In this document: positions 18,171-26,656 of the stretch, in pieces
How positions within the stretch are numbered: position 1 is the stretch's first letter
Layout of the letters: the number at the start of each line of letters is the position of its first letter
From: Robertkochia aurantiaca
GTDB lineage: Bacteria > Bacteroidota > Bacteroidia > Flavobacteriales > Flavobacteriaceae
NCBI RefSeq assembly: GCF_020166495.1
Contig: NZ_JAINZS010000006.1
Span: 186,001-250,000, forward strand
DNA: 64,000 nucleotides
Reading direction: 5' to 3'
The notes under the pieces: generated by a model
The model's input: only the letters and a program-made list of their open reading frames with translations
Database searches by the model: none
Told to the model about the DNA's origin: nothing
Program-made: the position numbers and the translations under genes

Positions 18171-19181
18171 TCAGATCACTTGAAATCCCTCAGCAAAAGG
18201 ATCATCATCGTCGATGATGATAGTGTTGAACCCGGTGATTCGGGCCCACCCCTTTATCGAAGGAATAATGGCTTTCTTTCCTGCTAAGATATATTCTTCT
18301 TTTATTTTTCCGGTAAAAACAGAGCCGATATAACTCTCATGAATAAATAAGTCTCCGGTTCTCAGCAGGTTGCGTTCATACCATTGTGCCATACGGGCTG
18401 AAGTGCCGGTACCACAAGGGGAGCGGTCGATCGCCTTATCGCCGTAAAACACGGCGTTTCTGCCTGATGAAGCGGTATCGAGAGGCTTTCCTGTCCACAT
18501 GAGGTGGGTAACCGACCGAATCTTATCATGTTCTGGATGAACAAACAAATCGGGATATTTTTCATTGATGAGAGGTCGCAACTCCTGGCTGAGGTGTACT
18601 AATTGAGCTGCTGAATATGACTCGATCCCGCTAAATGAAGGTTGCGGATCAATAATCGCATAAAAATTTCCTCCATAAGCTACATCGAAACGCAGAGTTC
18701 CCAGTTGCGGACTTTCTACCTCCAGGTCGGCAGCAGCCAGAAATGAAGGCACATTTACAAGGGTGACACTGCTCACCCGGTCACCGTCCATTTCATAGGT
18801 GGCCTTCACCAGGCCGGCCGGCGTTTCCAGTCTTACCTGCCCCGGTATCTGTGGCCTGATGAGTCCCTCCTGAATGGCTACCGTGAGCGTGCCGATAGTG
18901 CCATGACCACACATGGGTAAACAGCCGCTGGTTTCAATAAAGAGAATTCCGGCATCATTCTCGTCGTGTTCCGGCGGATAGATCAGGCTCCCGCTCATCA
19001 TATCATGACCCCGGGGTTCAAACATAAGTCCCTTTCTGATCCAGTCGTGGTGCTTCATGAATTCCAGACGCTTCTCACTGATTGATCTCGCCTTGAGGAA
19101 AGGCGCTCCCCCGGCAACCACCCTTACCGGGTTGCCACAGGTATGCGCGTCGATACAGAAAAATGATTTTTTATTCTTCAC
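18171..19181 (-). CDS. 4-hydroxyproline 2-epimerase (proline racemase family)
   Basis: The 336-residue protein has both catalytic cysteines of the epimerase subgroup: Cys91 in MCGHGTIG and Cys256 in SPCGTGTSARMA. Trans-3-hydroxyproline dehydratases carry Thr at the second site as I recall, so an epimerase turning trans-4-hydroxy-L-proline into cis-4-hydroxy-D-proline is favoured. The start is a GTG at 19181, 1 bp from the preceding stop, giving the usual N terminus (FFCIDAHTCGNPVR). Operon position with the rest of the hydroxyproline pathway supports the role. Confidence 0.93.
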   Translation of the reverse strand: MKNKKSFFCIDAHTCGNPVRVVAGGAPFLKARSISEKRLEFMKHHDWIRKGLMFEPRGHDMMSGSLIYPPEHDENDAGILFIETSGCLPMCGHGTIGTLTVAIQEGLIRPQIPGQVRLETPAGLVKATYEMDGDRVSSVTLVNVPSFLAAADLEVESPQLGTLRFDVAYGGNFYAIIDPQPSFSGIESYSAAQLVHLSQELRPLINEKYPDLFVHPEHDKIRSVTHLMWTGKPLDTASSGRNAVFYGDKAIDRSPCGTGTSARMAQWYERNLLRTGDLFIHESYIGSVFTGKIKEEYILAGKKAIIPSIKGWARITGFNTIIIDDDDPFAEGFQVI

Positions 19182-19182
19182 C

Positions 19183-20925
19183 TTAACCTTGTAATGGAGT
19201 TTGGGGTTGCTTTTTTTTGATGTAATCCTTCACCCGGTCTTCCAGGATCGGCAGCGTGACTGTGCCCTGCTCCAGGATGATCTCATGAAATTCTCTGATA
19301 TCAAAATTCTCTCCAAGAGCTTCTTCGGCAGACTTTCGTAATTCCCGGATCTTGAGTTCTCCCATTTTATAGGATAGTGCTTGTCCGGGCCAGGCGATAT
19401 AACGGTCGATCTCTGTGTTTACCTCATGCATGGAAAGGGCAGTATTTGAAGCCAGGTAATCGACAGCCTCCTGCCTTGACCATCCCATGGCATGTATTCC
19501 TGTATCGACCACCAGCCGGCAGGCACGCCACATCTCATAGGTAAGTTTTCCGAAATATTCATAGGGGGTTGTGTAAATACCCATCTCTTCAGCCAGGTTC
19601 TCGGTATACAGGGCCCAGCCCTCTCCATAGGCAGATAGGTACAGATTCTTTCTGAATTCCGGAATGCTGTCACCCAGTTCCCGGTTCAAAGACCCCTGAA
19701 GGTGATGCCCCGGTACCGCTTCATGAGCTGTGAGAGCTGGTAGTACGTACAGAGGACGACTATTCAGTTTATAGGTGTTGACCAGATAATATCCCGGTTG
19801 GGTGGGAGATGATGGCGGACTGTAACGACCGCCCGTATAGATCGGTGCCAGGGCGTCAGGAACTTTTTTTACCCCATAGGGCCTGCGGGGAAGTGTTTTA
19901 AAATAAGCCGGTAGTTTGGCATCGATGCGTTTTGCGATATCGCGTGCTTCCATTAACAGTGACTCCGGAGTTTCAGTGTAGAATTGCGGATCGGTGCGCA
20001 GCCAGGCAATGAACTGCTGAAGTCCTCCCTCGTATCCAAGAACGTTGATCACTGAATCCATGGCAGATCTTATACGGGCCACTTCACTGAGGCCTAATTG
20101 ATGGATATCATCAGCACTATACTGCCGGGTTGTGGTGTAATAATCGATGCGGTTCTGGTAAAAACTTTTACCGCCGGGGGTTTCAGATATACCTACAGTG
20201 GTTCGGGTACCCGGAATATATTCTTCTTCAAAAAATTCCTTGATCAATTTAAAGGAAGGGACCACACTATCGCGAATCAGTTCCCTGGCTGCAGCTATAA
20301 TGGAATCTTTTCTGACAGGACTTAAGGTGGACGGCAATTTTTGCACCGGTCTGAAAAAATCGCTGCTGTCAGGAATATCGACTATATGCCTGTCATAGGT
20401 AGGGGCGTAATTCTTAAAGATCACCTTTGGTTGTGAAAGACCCAGATGAAGTCCTTCTTTCAATAATACCAGGTGCTCTCTGGTAAATCTTGGAATGGCG
20501 GCAAGGACACTGAGGTATTCCTCAGCCTCCCCGGCTGTATTGATATCTCTGATGCGATAGTTGAGGTTCAGGTGAAATCCCTGGTCTGCCTGAATCGGAT
20601 TCAGGTGCATATTATGAGTGAAACGGTCGATACGGTTCTGCAAAACAAAATGCAGCAGCTTCCATGATATCAGCTCGGTTTCATCCAGAGAAGCGGTATC
20701 GATCTCCTCCAGCCTTTTTAATTGTGTTCCGGCAAAATCAGCATCTTTTTTATAGATGACACTGTCAAAGCGACCCAGAGGATATTCGTCCCTTTCGTAC
20801 AGTTTGAAGGTGTCGACCGTGGTGATCACACCTTTGAGCTCTTCTGCCGCATTGGAAGTTTTTTCAGCGTTGCAGCTGATGTATAAAAGGGTAAGAACTG
20901 CAAATGCAAAAACATATAACTTCAT
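19183..20925 (-). CDS. DUF885 family lipoprotein, probable metallopeptidase
   Basis: The 580-residue protein has a lipoprotein signal peptide (LLYISC, Cys18) and the DUF885 signature HEAVPGHHLQ at 401-410, an HExxxHH-type putative zinc site, followed by YGEGWALYTENLAEEMG and DTGIHAMGWSRQEAV. DUF885 proteins are thought to be peptidases with a gluzincin-like fold. It lies between semialdehyde dehydrogenase (2 bp) and hydroxyproline epimerase (1 bp), so it very likely releases hydroxyproline from peptides outside or in the periplasm. The family has no fully settled substrate, so that role is an inference from the operon. Confidence 0.87.
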   Translation of the reverse strand: MKLYVFAFAVLTLLYISCNAEKTSNAAEELKGVITTVDTFKLYERDEYPLGRFDSVIYKKDADFAGTQLKRLEEIDTASLDETELISWKLLHFVLQNRIDRFTHNMHLNPIQADQGFHLNLNYRIRDINTAGEAEEYLSVLAAIPRFTREHLVLLKEGLHLGLSQPKVIFKNYAPTYDRHIVDIPDSSDFFRPVQKLPSTLSPVRKDSIIAAARELIRDSVVPSFKLIKEFFEEEYIPGTRTTVGISETPGGKSFYQNRIDYYTTTRQYSADDIHQLGLSEVARIRSAMDSVINVLGYEGGLQQFIAWLRTDPQFYTETPESLLMEARDIAKRIDAKLPAYFKTLPRRPYGVKKVPDALAPIYTGGRYSPPSSPTQPGYYLVNTYKLNSRPLYVLPALTAHEAVPGHHLQGSLNRELGDSIPEFRKNLYLSAYGEGWALYTENLAEEMGIYTTPYEYFGKLTYEMWRACRLVVDTGIHAMGWSRQEAVDYLASNTALSMHEVNTEIDRYIAWPGQALSYKMGELKIRELRKSAEEALGENFDIREFHEIILEQGTVTLPILEDRVKDYIKKKQPQTPLQG

Positions 20926-20927
20926 AA

Positions 20928-22493
20928 TTAAACAGGATCTTTGGTTATCGTTCCATTGATATTTCTTAAAATTCCAAGAGGATTGGCATTCTTGAGTTCA
21001 GCAGGTAACAGTGAGTCAGGCCAGTCCTGATAGCTCAAAGGTCTTAGCCAGCGGTAGATGGCATCATGACCCACCGAAGTGAATTTATCATCGGTAGTGG
21101 CCGGGTAAGGGCCACCGTGGTGCATGGCTGCACAAACCTCAACTCCCGTAGGAACGCCGTTGAAAATGATACGCCCGGTACGGGCCTGTAATTTGCTGAT
21201 AAGGTTTTTATGCTCGGCAACACTTTGTTCGGTTCCTATCACGGTAGCGGTTAATTGTCCTTCGAGTTTATCTACGACCGATTCCATCTCCTGAATGTCC
21301 GTACACCTGATCAGCAATGAACTGGGACCAAATACTTCATTATCGAGGATTTCATTTAGAAGAAAATCCCGGCCGGAGACACTGAAAAATGCGGGAATGC
21401 CGTCATTTGAATCCGGAGCTTTTCCCTTATCAGTTATTACTGAAACTCCTTTTTGCAGGGAAAGTAATTCCTTGTCAGATTCATAAGTGCGTTTGATGTT
21501 GGGGTGCAACATGGTTTGACGCCCTGCGTTTTCAAGACGGGAAGCCAGGGATTTGGCAAAGGTGTCGGTATGCTGACTGTCGGGAGCGATGATCAGCCCC
21601 GGATTGGTACAGAACTGGCCGCACCCAAGACTTACGGAGCCTGCAAGCAGAGAGGCCCAGTGTTCTGAGTCGTTCTCCCAGGCTCCCGGCAGCATTACCA
21701 CGGGATTCACGCTTCCCATTTCGGCATAAACGGGAATCGGAGTGCTGCGCTTTTGGGCCAGTTCCTTAAGGCTTTTTCCGCCTTTGAAACTACCCGTAAA
21801 TCCGACTGCCTTAATACCTTCATGGAGTACCAGTTTTTCGCCGACTTTATGACCTGAACTGTGCAGGTGTGAAAAAGTACCAAGAGGCAAGCCTGTTTCG
21901 GTGATGGCTTTTGAGATACAATGAGCCACTTTTTCAGAAGTGGCGGCATGGTACGGGTGACCCTTCACGATCACGGGACAACCGGCGGCCAGAGCGCTGG
22001 CTGTATCCCCGCCGGCCGTGGAAAAGGCAAAAGGAAAGTTACTTGCTCCGAATACAGCTACAGGACCAAGGGGAGCCAGGGTTTTTCTGATGTCGGGTTT
22101 TGATTCAGCCGTGTTGATGACTGCTCTTACCCAGGAACCTTCCCTTAACAATTCAGCGAATAAGCGAAGCTGGTTGATGGTTCGGTTCAGTTCGCCCGTG
22201 GCACGCCCTTCCGGCAGGCCGGTTTCCTGCATATACAGGTTACAGAGCTCCTTTTGTTGATCCTGTAATTCTTTCGCTATGTTCTCCAGCAGTAATGCCT
22301 TTTTCTCCCCGGTTGTTTCCCTGAGGATGTCAAAGGCCTTACCGGCCTCTTCAACGGCTTTTTCTATTTCGCTTTCCGTGGCTTCGCTGAACTCGTATTC
22401 CAGGGTGTCATTACTCGCCGCGTTTAGGGTTTGAAAACGAGTATTACCCCTGGCTGAAAGTTCTCCTGCAATATGATTTTTTCCCGTGATCAT
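20928..22493 (-). CDS. Aldehyde dehydrogenase, probable 2,5-dioxovalerate (alpha-ketoglutarate semialdehyde) dehydrogenase
   Basis: The 521-residue protein has the ALDH catalytic pair Glu258 (VYAEMGSVNP) and Cys295 (LGCGQFCTNPGL). The GQFCTNPG form and the length are those of alpha-ketoglutarate semialdehyde dehydrogenases, which make 2-oxoglutarate in the last step of hydroxyproline and pentonate breakdown. The gene sits 11 bp after the DapA-like deaminase gene and 2 bp before the DUF885 gene, which fits that role. Confidence 0.9.
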   Translation of the reverse strand: MITGKNHIAGELSARGNTRFQTLNAASNDTLEYEFSEATESEIEKAVEEAGKAFDILRETTGEKKALLLENIAKELQDQQKELCNLYMQETGLPEGRATGELNRTINQLRLFAELLREGSWVRAVINTAESKPDIRKTLAPLGPVAVFGASNFPFAFSTAGGDTASALAAGCPVIVKGHPYHAATSEKVAHCISKAITETGLPLGTFSHLHSSGHKVGEKLVLHEGIKAVGFTGSFKGGKSLKELAQKRSTPIPVYAEMGSVNPVVMLPGAWENDSEHWASLLAGSVSLGCGQFCTNPGLIIAPDSQHTDTFAKSLASRLENAGRQTMLHPNIKRTYESDKELLSLQKGVSVITDKGKAPDSNDGIPAFFSVSGRDFLLNEILDNEVFGPSSLLIRCTDIQEMESVVDKLEGQLTATVIGTEQSVAEHKNLISKLQARTGRIIFNGVPTGVEVCAAMHHGGPYPATTDDKFTSVGHDAIYRWLRPLSYQDWPDSLLPAELKNANPLGILRNINGTITKDPV

Positions 22494-22504
22494 GTGTTGA
22501 ATAT

Positions 22505-23425
22505 TTAACTTCTAATGTAACGATAATCAGGTAATTCAGGTCTGGCTTTCAGCGCTGAATCGATAATGTGTTGTACCCGTTCTTTTTCAGGTCCTTCCAA
22601 CGGCAGGCGGGGCGGTCTTACTGTTTCAGAACCCAACCCGACGGCTGCTTCTGCCATTTTTATGTTTTGAACCAATTGCGGATTGATGTCCAGTTCAAGC
22701 AGTGGGAGAAACCATCGGTAGATGGAAAGGGCTTCTTCATTTCTGTTCTGTTTAATAAGTTCGTAAATGGCTACGGTTTCCCGCGGGAAGGCACAGACCA
22801 GTCCTGCCACCCATCCATCGGCTCCCATCAACAGACTTTCCATCGCCAGGGTGTCGACACCACAGAGTATTTTCAACCGATCTCCAAACCGATTCTTGAT
22901 GCGGGTGATGTTTGAGATGTCACGTGTAGACTCCTTTACTGCCTGTATGTTTTCCAGTTTCAGCAGGGTGTCGAACATATCAAGGGTCACTTCGATCTTA
23001 TAATCGACCGGATTGTTATAGACCATAATGGGGAGGGAAGTGCATTGAGCAACCGCCTGAAAATAAGCAACGGTCTCCCGGTCGGTTGATTTGTAACGCA
23101 TGGGGGGAAGCATCATAAGGGCATTGGCGCCTTCCTTTTCGGCTTTTTGTGCCGAATCGACGGCTTCAGCGGTGCTGGACTCAGCAATATTTATGATCAC
23201 GGGAATCCGTTCACTTACCACCTCCAGAGTGGTTTCCAGAAGGGTTGATTTTTCATCAGGTCTCAGGGTGCTGGCTTCCCCAAGGGTACCTCCTAATATA
23301 ATCCCGTGTACTCCTGCCTCGAGCTGCGCTTCGATATTTTTTCGGAACAAAGGGAGATCCAGTTTGTCATCTGTGGTAAACTTGGTGGTTACCGCCGGCA
23401 TCACGCCTTTCCAATCGATCTTCAT
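22505..23425 (-). CDS. DapA/NAL superfamily lyase, probable pyrroline-4-hydroxy-2-carboxylate deaminase
   Basis: The 306-residue TIM-barrel protein has the Schiff-base lysine Lys164 (IQAVKESTRDIS), the catalytic tyrosine in VYNNP (Tyr136), and a GGTLGEASTL motif near residue 45. The superfamily includes dihydrodipicolinate synthase, N-acetylneuraminate lyase and the hydroxyproline-pathway deaminase, which makes alpha-ketoglutarate semialdehyde. As first gene of the hydroxyproline operon, the deaminase is the best call. A biosynthetic DapA role is less likely in this context. Confidence 0.88.
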   Translation of the reverse strand: MKIDWKGVMPAVTTKFTTDDKLDLPLFRKNIEAQLEAGVHGIILGGTLGEASTLRPDEKSTLLETTLEVVSERIPVIINIAESSTAEAVDSAQKAEKEGANALMMLPPMRYKSTDRETVAYFQAVAQCTSLPIMVYNNPVDYKIEVTLDMFDTLLKLENIQAVKESTRDISNITRIKNRFGDRLKILCGVDTLAMESLLMGADGWVAGLVCAFPRETVAIYELIKQNRNEEALSIYRWFLPLLELDINPQLVQNIKMAEAAVGLGSETVRPPRLPLEGPEKERVQHIIDSALKARPELPDYRYIRS

Positions 23426-23561
23426 ATTGTTGAGTTTTGTAATTACGAAATTAGGAGGGTGTAAGCCGAATTTTTGTCTTCAAATTAGCCATGAATGACT
23501 AAATATTAACTTGTTTGTTTGTGTTAAATCTTATATTAGTGTAATATTCAGATAGAGTTGA
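23426..23561. promoter_or_regulatory. Divergent control region of the hydroxyproline operon and AraC gene
   Basis: This 136-bp AT-rich gap separates the divergent operon and the araC-type gene, so it must hold both promoters and the likely regulator sites. CTAATTTG on the minus strand (near 23484) is close to the TAnnTTTG box but one base short. No clear repeated operator was recognised. Confidence 0.5.
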
Positions 23562-24425
23562 ATGAAGATCTATCCCTTTAAAATCCCGAAACCCTCTGAG
23601 GAAAACCTGGTGATACAGGTTGATAAAGAGCGGGTGTTCTATGACAGGTTGCATCAGCACCCTGAGATACAGGTGAGCTACCTAAAGGAGGGGTACGGGA
23701 AATTATTGCTGAAGGATAACGTTCTCAGTTACCGTTCCGGGGACCTGTTTTTGATAGGAAGTGAGGTGCCGCACTTATTTCGTTCAGAACCCAGAGGTGA
23801 TGAGGTATCTCATATGATCTCTTTTTTCCTGACGGAAGATGCTTTTGGAAAAGACTTTTTCAAGCAGTTGGAATTACGCGAACTCACGACCTTTTTTGAG
23901 AGAAGCAGGGAAGGTATGGTCCTGAGGAAGGAAGAGCACGAATTGGGAAGTGTTTTTGAAGGTTTGCCGGAAGGCGGTAGTCTCGATCAGTTTATAAATG
24001 TTTTACAGCTCATGAAGTCGCTAAGTAAACTGGAGGGAAAGCCGTTGAGTTTTTTGGGAAAAGGAAAGGGGCTTTCCAGTGTGGAAGGGAAGCGGCTTCA
24101 ATTGGTTTTTGATCATGTGGTTCGTTATTTCAGGGAACCTATTTCACTCAGTGAGATCGCTAAGGTGGTACACATGACCCCTCATGCATTTTGCCGCTAT
24201 TTTAAAAGCCGCACTAACAGGACCTTTTTTGAATACCTCATCCAGGTGCGTATTGAACACGCGCGGGAATTGTTGCTGGCAGGCGAGGAAAGTACGATAG
24301 CTGAGGTTGCTTATGCCTGTGGGTTCCGAACCCTGTCTAATTTCAATGGAAAATTTAAGGCACTCAATGGGATCACACCCCGGGAATTCCGAAGACGAAA
24401 TTCCCATTTAAGAGGGGACGATTGA
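23562..24425 (+). CDS. AraC family transcriptional regulator
   Basis: The 287-residue protein has an N-terminal cupin-like sensor (HQHPEIQVSYLKEGYGKLLL, with SGDLFLIGSEVPHLF) and a C-terminal double helix-turn-helix domain (about 188-285) containing SLSEIAKVVHMTPHAFCRYF and AEVAYACGFRTLSNFNGKFK. It is divergent from the hydroxyproline operon and is the natural candidate to activate it in response to hydroxyproline or an intermediate. The ligand is inferred from position. Confidence 0.92.
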   Translation: MKIYPFKIPKPSEENLVIQVDKERVFYDRLHQHPEIQVSYLKEGYGKLLLKDNVLSYRSGDLFLIGSEVPHLFRSEPRGDEVSHMISFFLTEDAFGKDFFKQLELRELTTFFERSREGMVLRKEEHELGSVFEGLPEGGSLDQFINVLQLMKSLSKLEGKPLSFLGKGKGLSSVEGKRLQLVFDHVVRYFREPISLSEIAKVVHMTPHAFCRYFKSRTNRTFFEYLIQVRIEHARELLLAGEESTIAEVAYACGFRTLSNFNGKFKALNGITPREFRRRNSHLRGDD

Positions 24426-24515
24426 TTCGCCTCTAAGTTGCTTGCTGCAGGCTCGGCATGGTTTTAACTGATAACCCTTTTAAGTTTCCTCTTTGGTTGA
24501 AATTCAATTTTGGAT

Positions 24516-24884
24516 TCAAGGGGAAAATTCCCTGTTCTCCCGTATTTTTCGGGGAAGACTGTCTACTATGAGCCTGTAGGAGTGATCGATCAGCTCTAAA
24601 ATGAGTTTCTGTGGAACATCAGCATTCAGGCTTACCGTATTCCAGTGAACCTTACTCATATGATAGCCGGGAACGATGCCTTCGTATTCCTCGCGAAGTT
24701 GCAGGGCTCTCTCCGGATCGCATTTCAGGTTGACCGATGCTTCTCCCGCCTCCCATTTTTTAAGAGAGGTCAGGGCGAACATCTTTCCGCCGACCTTAAA
24801 GACCAGGGTGTCGTTGTCAAAAGGAAACGATTCGGTGACTTCCTTTTTTTGCAGACAGTAGTCTCTGTAACTTTCGATGTTCAT
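24516..24884 (-). CDS. MmcQ/YjbR family protein
   Basis: The 122-residue protein matches the YjbR-like fold: N-terminal YRDYCLQKKEVTESFPFD, a central FKVGGKMFALTSL, and C-terminal PGYHMSKVHWNTVSL. Family members adopt a CyaY-like fold. They are often annotated as DNA-binding, but their biological role is unknown. The gene is the last of a compact minus-strand run (3 bp after the DUF4230 gene). It faces the AraC gene across 90 bp in which no terminator was recognised. Confidence 0.88.
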   Translation of the reverse strand: MNIESYRDYCLQKKEVTESFPFDNDTLVFKVGGKMFALTSLKKWEAGEASVNLKCDPERALQLREEYEGIVPGYHMSKVHWNTVSLNADVPQKLILELIDHSYRLIVDSLPRKIRENREFSP

Positions 24885-24887
24885 CTT

Positions 24888-25544
24888 CTATTCCTTTTCT
24901 ATACTCTGAGCTTCTTTCCTGATCGCATCGATCTTCAGGTCGGTTTTTTCATCCAGCTCCAGGGCTGAATAATCGAGTTTCCATCCAATCGCCTGTACCA
25001 TATTTTCGATCATCAATACCGCATCCAGGGCTTCCTTTTTGGCAGAATCGAGTAATCCGCTCTCAGGGATCTTGCTTAAAATATGTTCCTTGGCTTCCTG
25101 GTGCAGGGCCGACAGGTCATCGGTTTTGAACCAATTGAAAAGGCCTTCCTTGATATCATAATATTTTACATCGGGCTCGATGCTGATCACTTCAGGCTCG
25201 GGGAATGATTCCATGACGATGCGTTTTTGTGCCGCATCAGACCGCATTTCGATTTTCTTCAGATCAAAGCCTACATGAACCTTGGCGTTGATCACCACCA
25301 GGGCCTTTTTCTTGCTGCTGATGAGTCTGAGAAAACGTTCCTTTACATTTTCATATTGGTAGATCTCGGCAAACTCGCCCTCAACGGTGACCAGTTTACA
25401 AACGTTACGAATCTTTTCCAGCAAGATCACCGACTGCTTTTCGGTGATATCTCGTGAGCGTTTTTTTCTCAGCAACGAAAATAACCAGTACATGCCCAGC
25501 GCACCGAGCAGTAAACCGATCAGGATTTCTACTATATCATTCAT
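24888..25544 (-). CDS. DUF4230 membrane-anchored protein
   Basis: The 218-residue protein has one N-terminal transmembrane helix (EILIGLLLGALGMYWLFSLL) followed by a basic stretch and a soluble domain with VEGEFAEIYQYENVK and KALVVINAKVHVGFDL, typical of DUF4230. The function is unknown. Its ATG overlaps the stop of the DUF4260 gene by 4 nt (ATGA), so the two are translationally coupled. Confidence 0.87.
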   Translation of the reverse strand: MNDIVEILIGLLLGALGMYWLFSLLRKKRSRDITEKQSVILLEKIRNVCKLVTVEGEFAEIYQYENVKERFLRLISSKKKALVVINAKVHVGFDLKKIEMRSDAAQKRIVMESFPEPEVISIEPDVKYYDIKEGLFNWFKTDDLSALHQEAKEHILSKIPESGLLDSAKKEALDAVLMIENMVQAIGWKLDYSALELDEKTDLKIDAIRKEAQSIEKE

Positions 25545-25894
25545 TCACGTCCGATTTTCCCAAGATGGGTATTCTTAAAACTGTCGGGGTATTTGAGTCC
25601 GTAACCCAACATCCGGTCGAAGCAGCTATGACAGAAAATGATGAGTCCTGCCAGTTGCCATCCCCGGGATTCGAAATATAAACCTACGAAATATAGTAAA
25701 ATGCCCAAACCTTTATGGTGCAGGATATTATAGGTAATGGCTCCTTTTCTGGTTCCGAAGGCATATCCGATCATTCCCATGTCGGGGAGCAGGAACAGTC
25801 CGGCGAACCACCACCAGGAGTAAGATAAGTGAGTGAAGAGGTACATGCCCAGGAGAAGCATGAACAGTTCTTCAATCTTAATGGTTGCTTTCAT
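25541..25894 (-). CDS. DUF4260 membrane protein
   Basis: From the ATG at 25894 the protein has 117 residues with three or four hydrophobic segments and the family stretches FLLPDMGMIGYAFG and YNILHHKGLG. The function is unknown. A longer frame to 25936 was rejected because it lies inside the upstream cyclase gene and adds residues not typical of the family. The start still overlaps the cyclase end by 17 nt, and the stop overlaps the next gene by 4 nt. Confidence 0.85.
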   Translation of the reverse strand: MKATIKIEELFMLLLGMYLFTHLSYSWWWFAGLFLLPDMGMIGYAFGTRKGAITYNILHHKGLGILLYFVGLYFESRGWQLAGLIIFCHSCFDRMLGYGLKYPDSFKNTHLGKIGRE

Positions 25895-26642
25895 GGGTAA
25901 GGATTTTATATAGTAAAGGGCGGCTGGGGGCAGCATCGTTCTCGAAGGCTGCAGTCTGAAGGTTCAGCAAATAATTGCCGTCGATCACCTGGTCAGGCAC
26001 AAAAACGAATTCAGTGATGGTGGCGTCCAGTCGCGGATTGCCCTCAACATCCCAGAATGCCTTATGCGCAACCAGCCTTCCTTCATCGCGTTCTTTATCT
26101 ACTGAGGGAAGATCGACCAGGAGGTGTTTGATACCTTTTTCTCTTATAAATTCTGCGGCCGGACCTGAAAGGTAAGGCGGATTGGTATGAGAGTAGTGTC
26201 GTTGTTTTTTGTTTTCCTCGTTGGGCAGGGTACGGATGATCAGGGCTTCTGTCTCGACGTTTTCCAAAGCCTTCTTCAATTGGGAACGGGTAATGACTTT
26301 ATCATCATCTTTGTTTTCCGGGGCAAGACTGATAAGCCGGGCTGTGAAGAAATACTGCTTCAGTAGCTGGTTGACCGAATAACTGGTCTCGGTAATGTGT
26401 CCGAGGCATTCTGTATGGGTGCCATGGGCGTGTGGATTGAACTTGATGCTGTTGAAATTGACAGAAGCTCCTTTTTTAACACTGCCTACAAAATCACCGT
26501 CGATCACCGGGCTGATCTCGGGAACCCCCACATACCAGGCGCTGAGGTTTTCATCTCCGTTCCTGATCGCGATCGAAATGTCGATAGGCTCTGAGAGGTC
26601 GGTTATAAATACTTTATTGTTGTGTTTGATGCTGGTTTTCAA
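25878..26642 (-). CDS. Cyclase family protein (kynurenine formamidase-like)
   Basis: The 254-residue protein carries the cyclase-family metal motif HAHGTHTECLGH, with a following HTNPPYLSGPAAEFI. The family includes arylformamidases and other metal-dependent hydrolases, so hydrolysis of an amide or ester is likely, but the substrate is not predictable. The frame begins with TTG at 26642, 14 bp after the hemW stop. No ATG gives a proper N terminus, and the following KVFITDLSEPIDISIAI is the usual family start, so TTG is accepted. Confidence 0.83.
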   Translation of the reverse strand: MKTSIKHNNKVFITDLSEPIDISIAIRNGDENLSAWYVGVPEISPVIDGDFVGSVKKGASVNFNSIKFNPHAHGTHTECLGHITETSYSVNQLLKQYFFTARLISLAPENKDDDKVITRSQLKKALENVETEALIIRTLPNEENKKQRHYSHTNPPYLSGPAAEFIREKGIKHLLVDLPSVDKERDEGRLVAHKAFWDVEGNPRLDATITEFVFVPDQVIDGNYLLNLQTAAFENDAAPSRPLLYKILTHESNH

Positions 26643-26656
26643 GACGCTGCTTTTTC

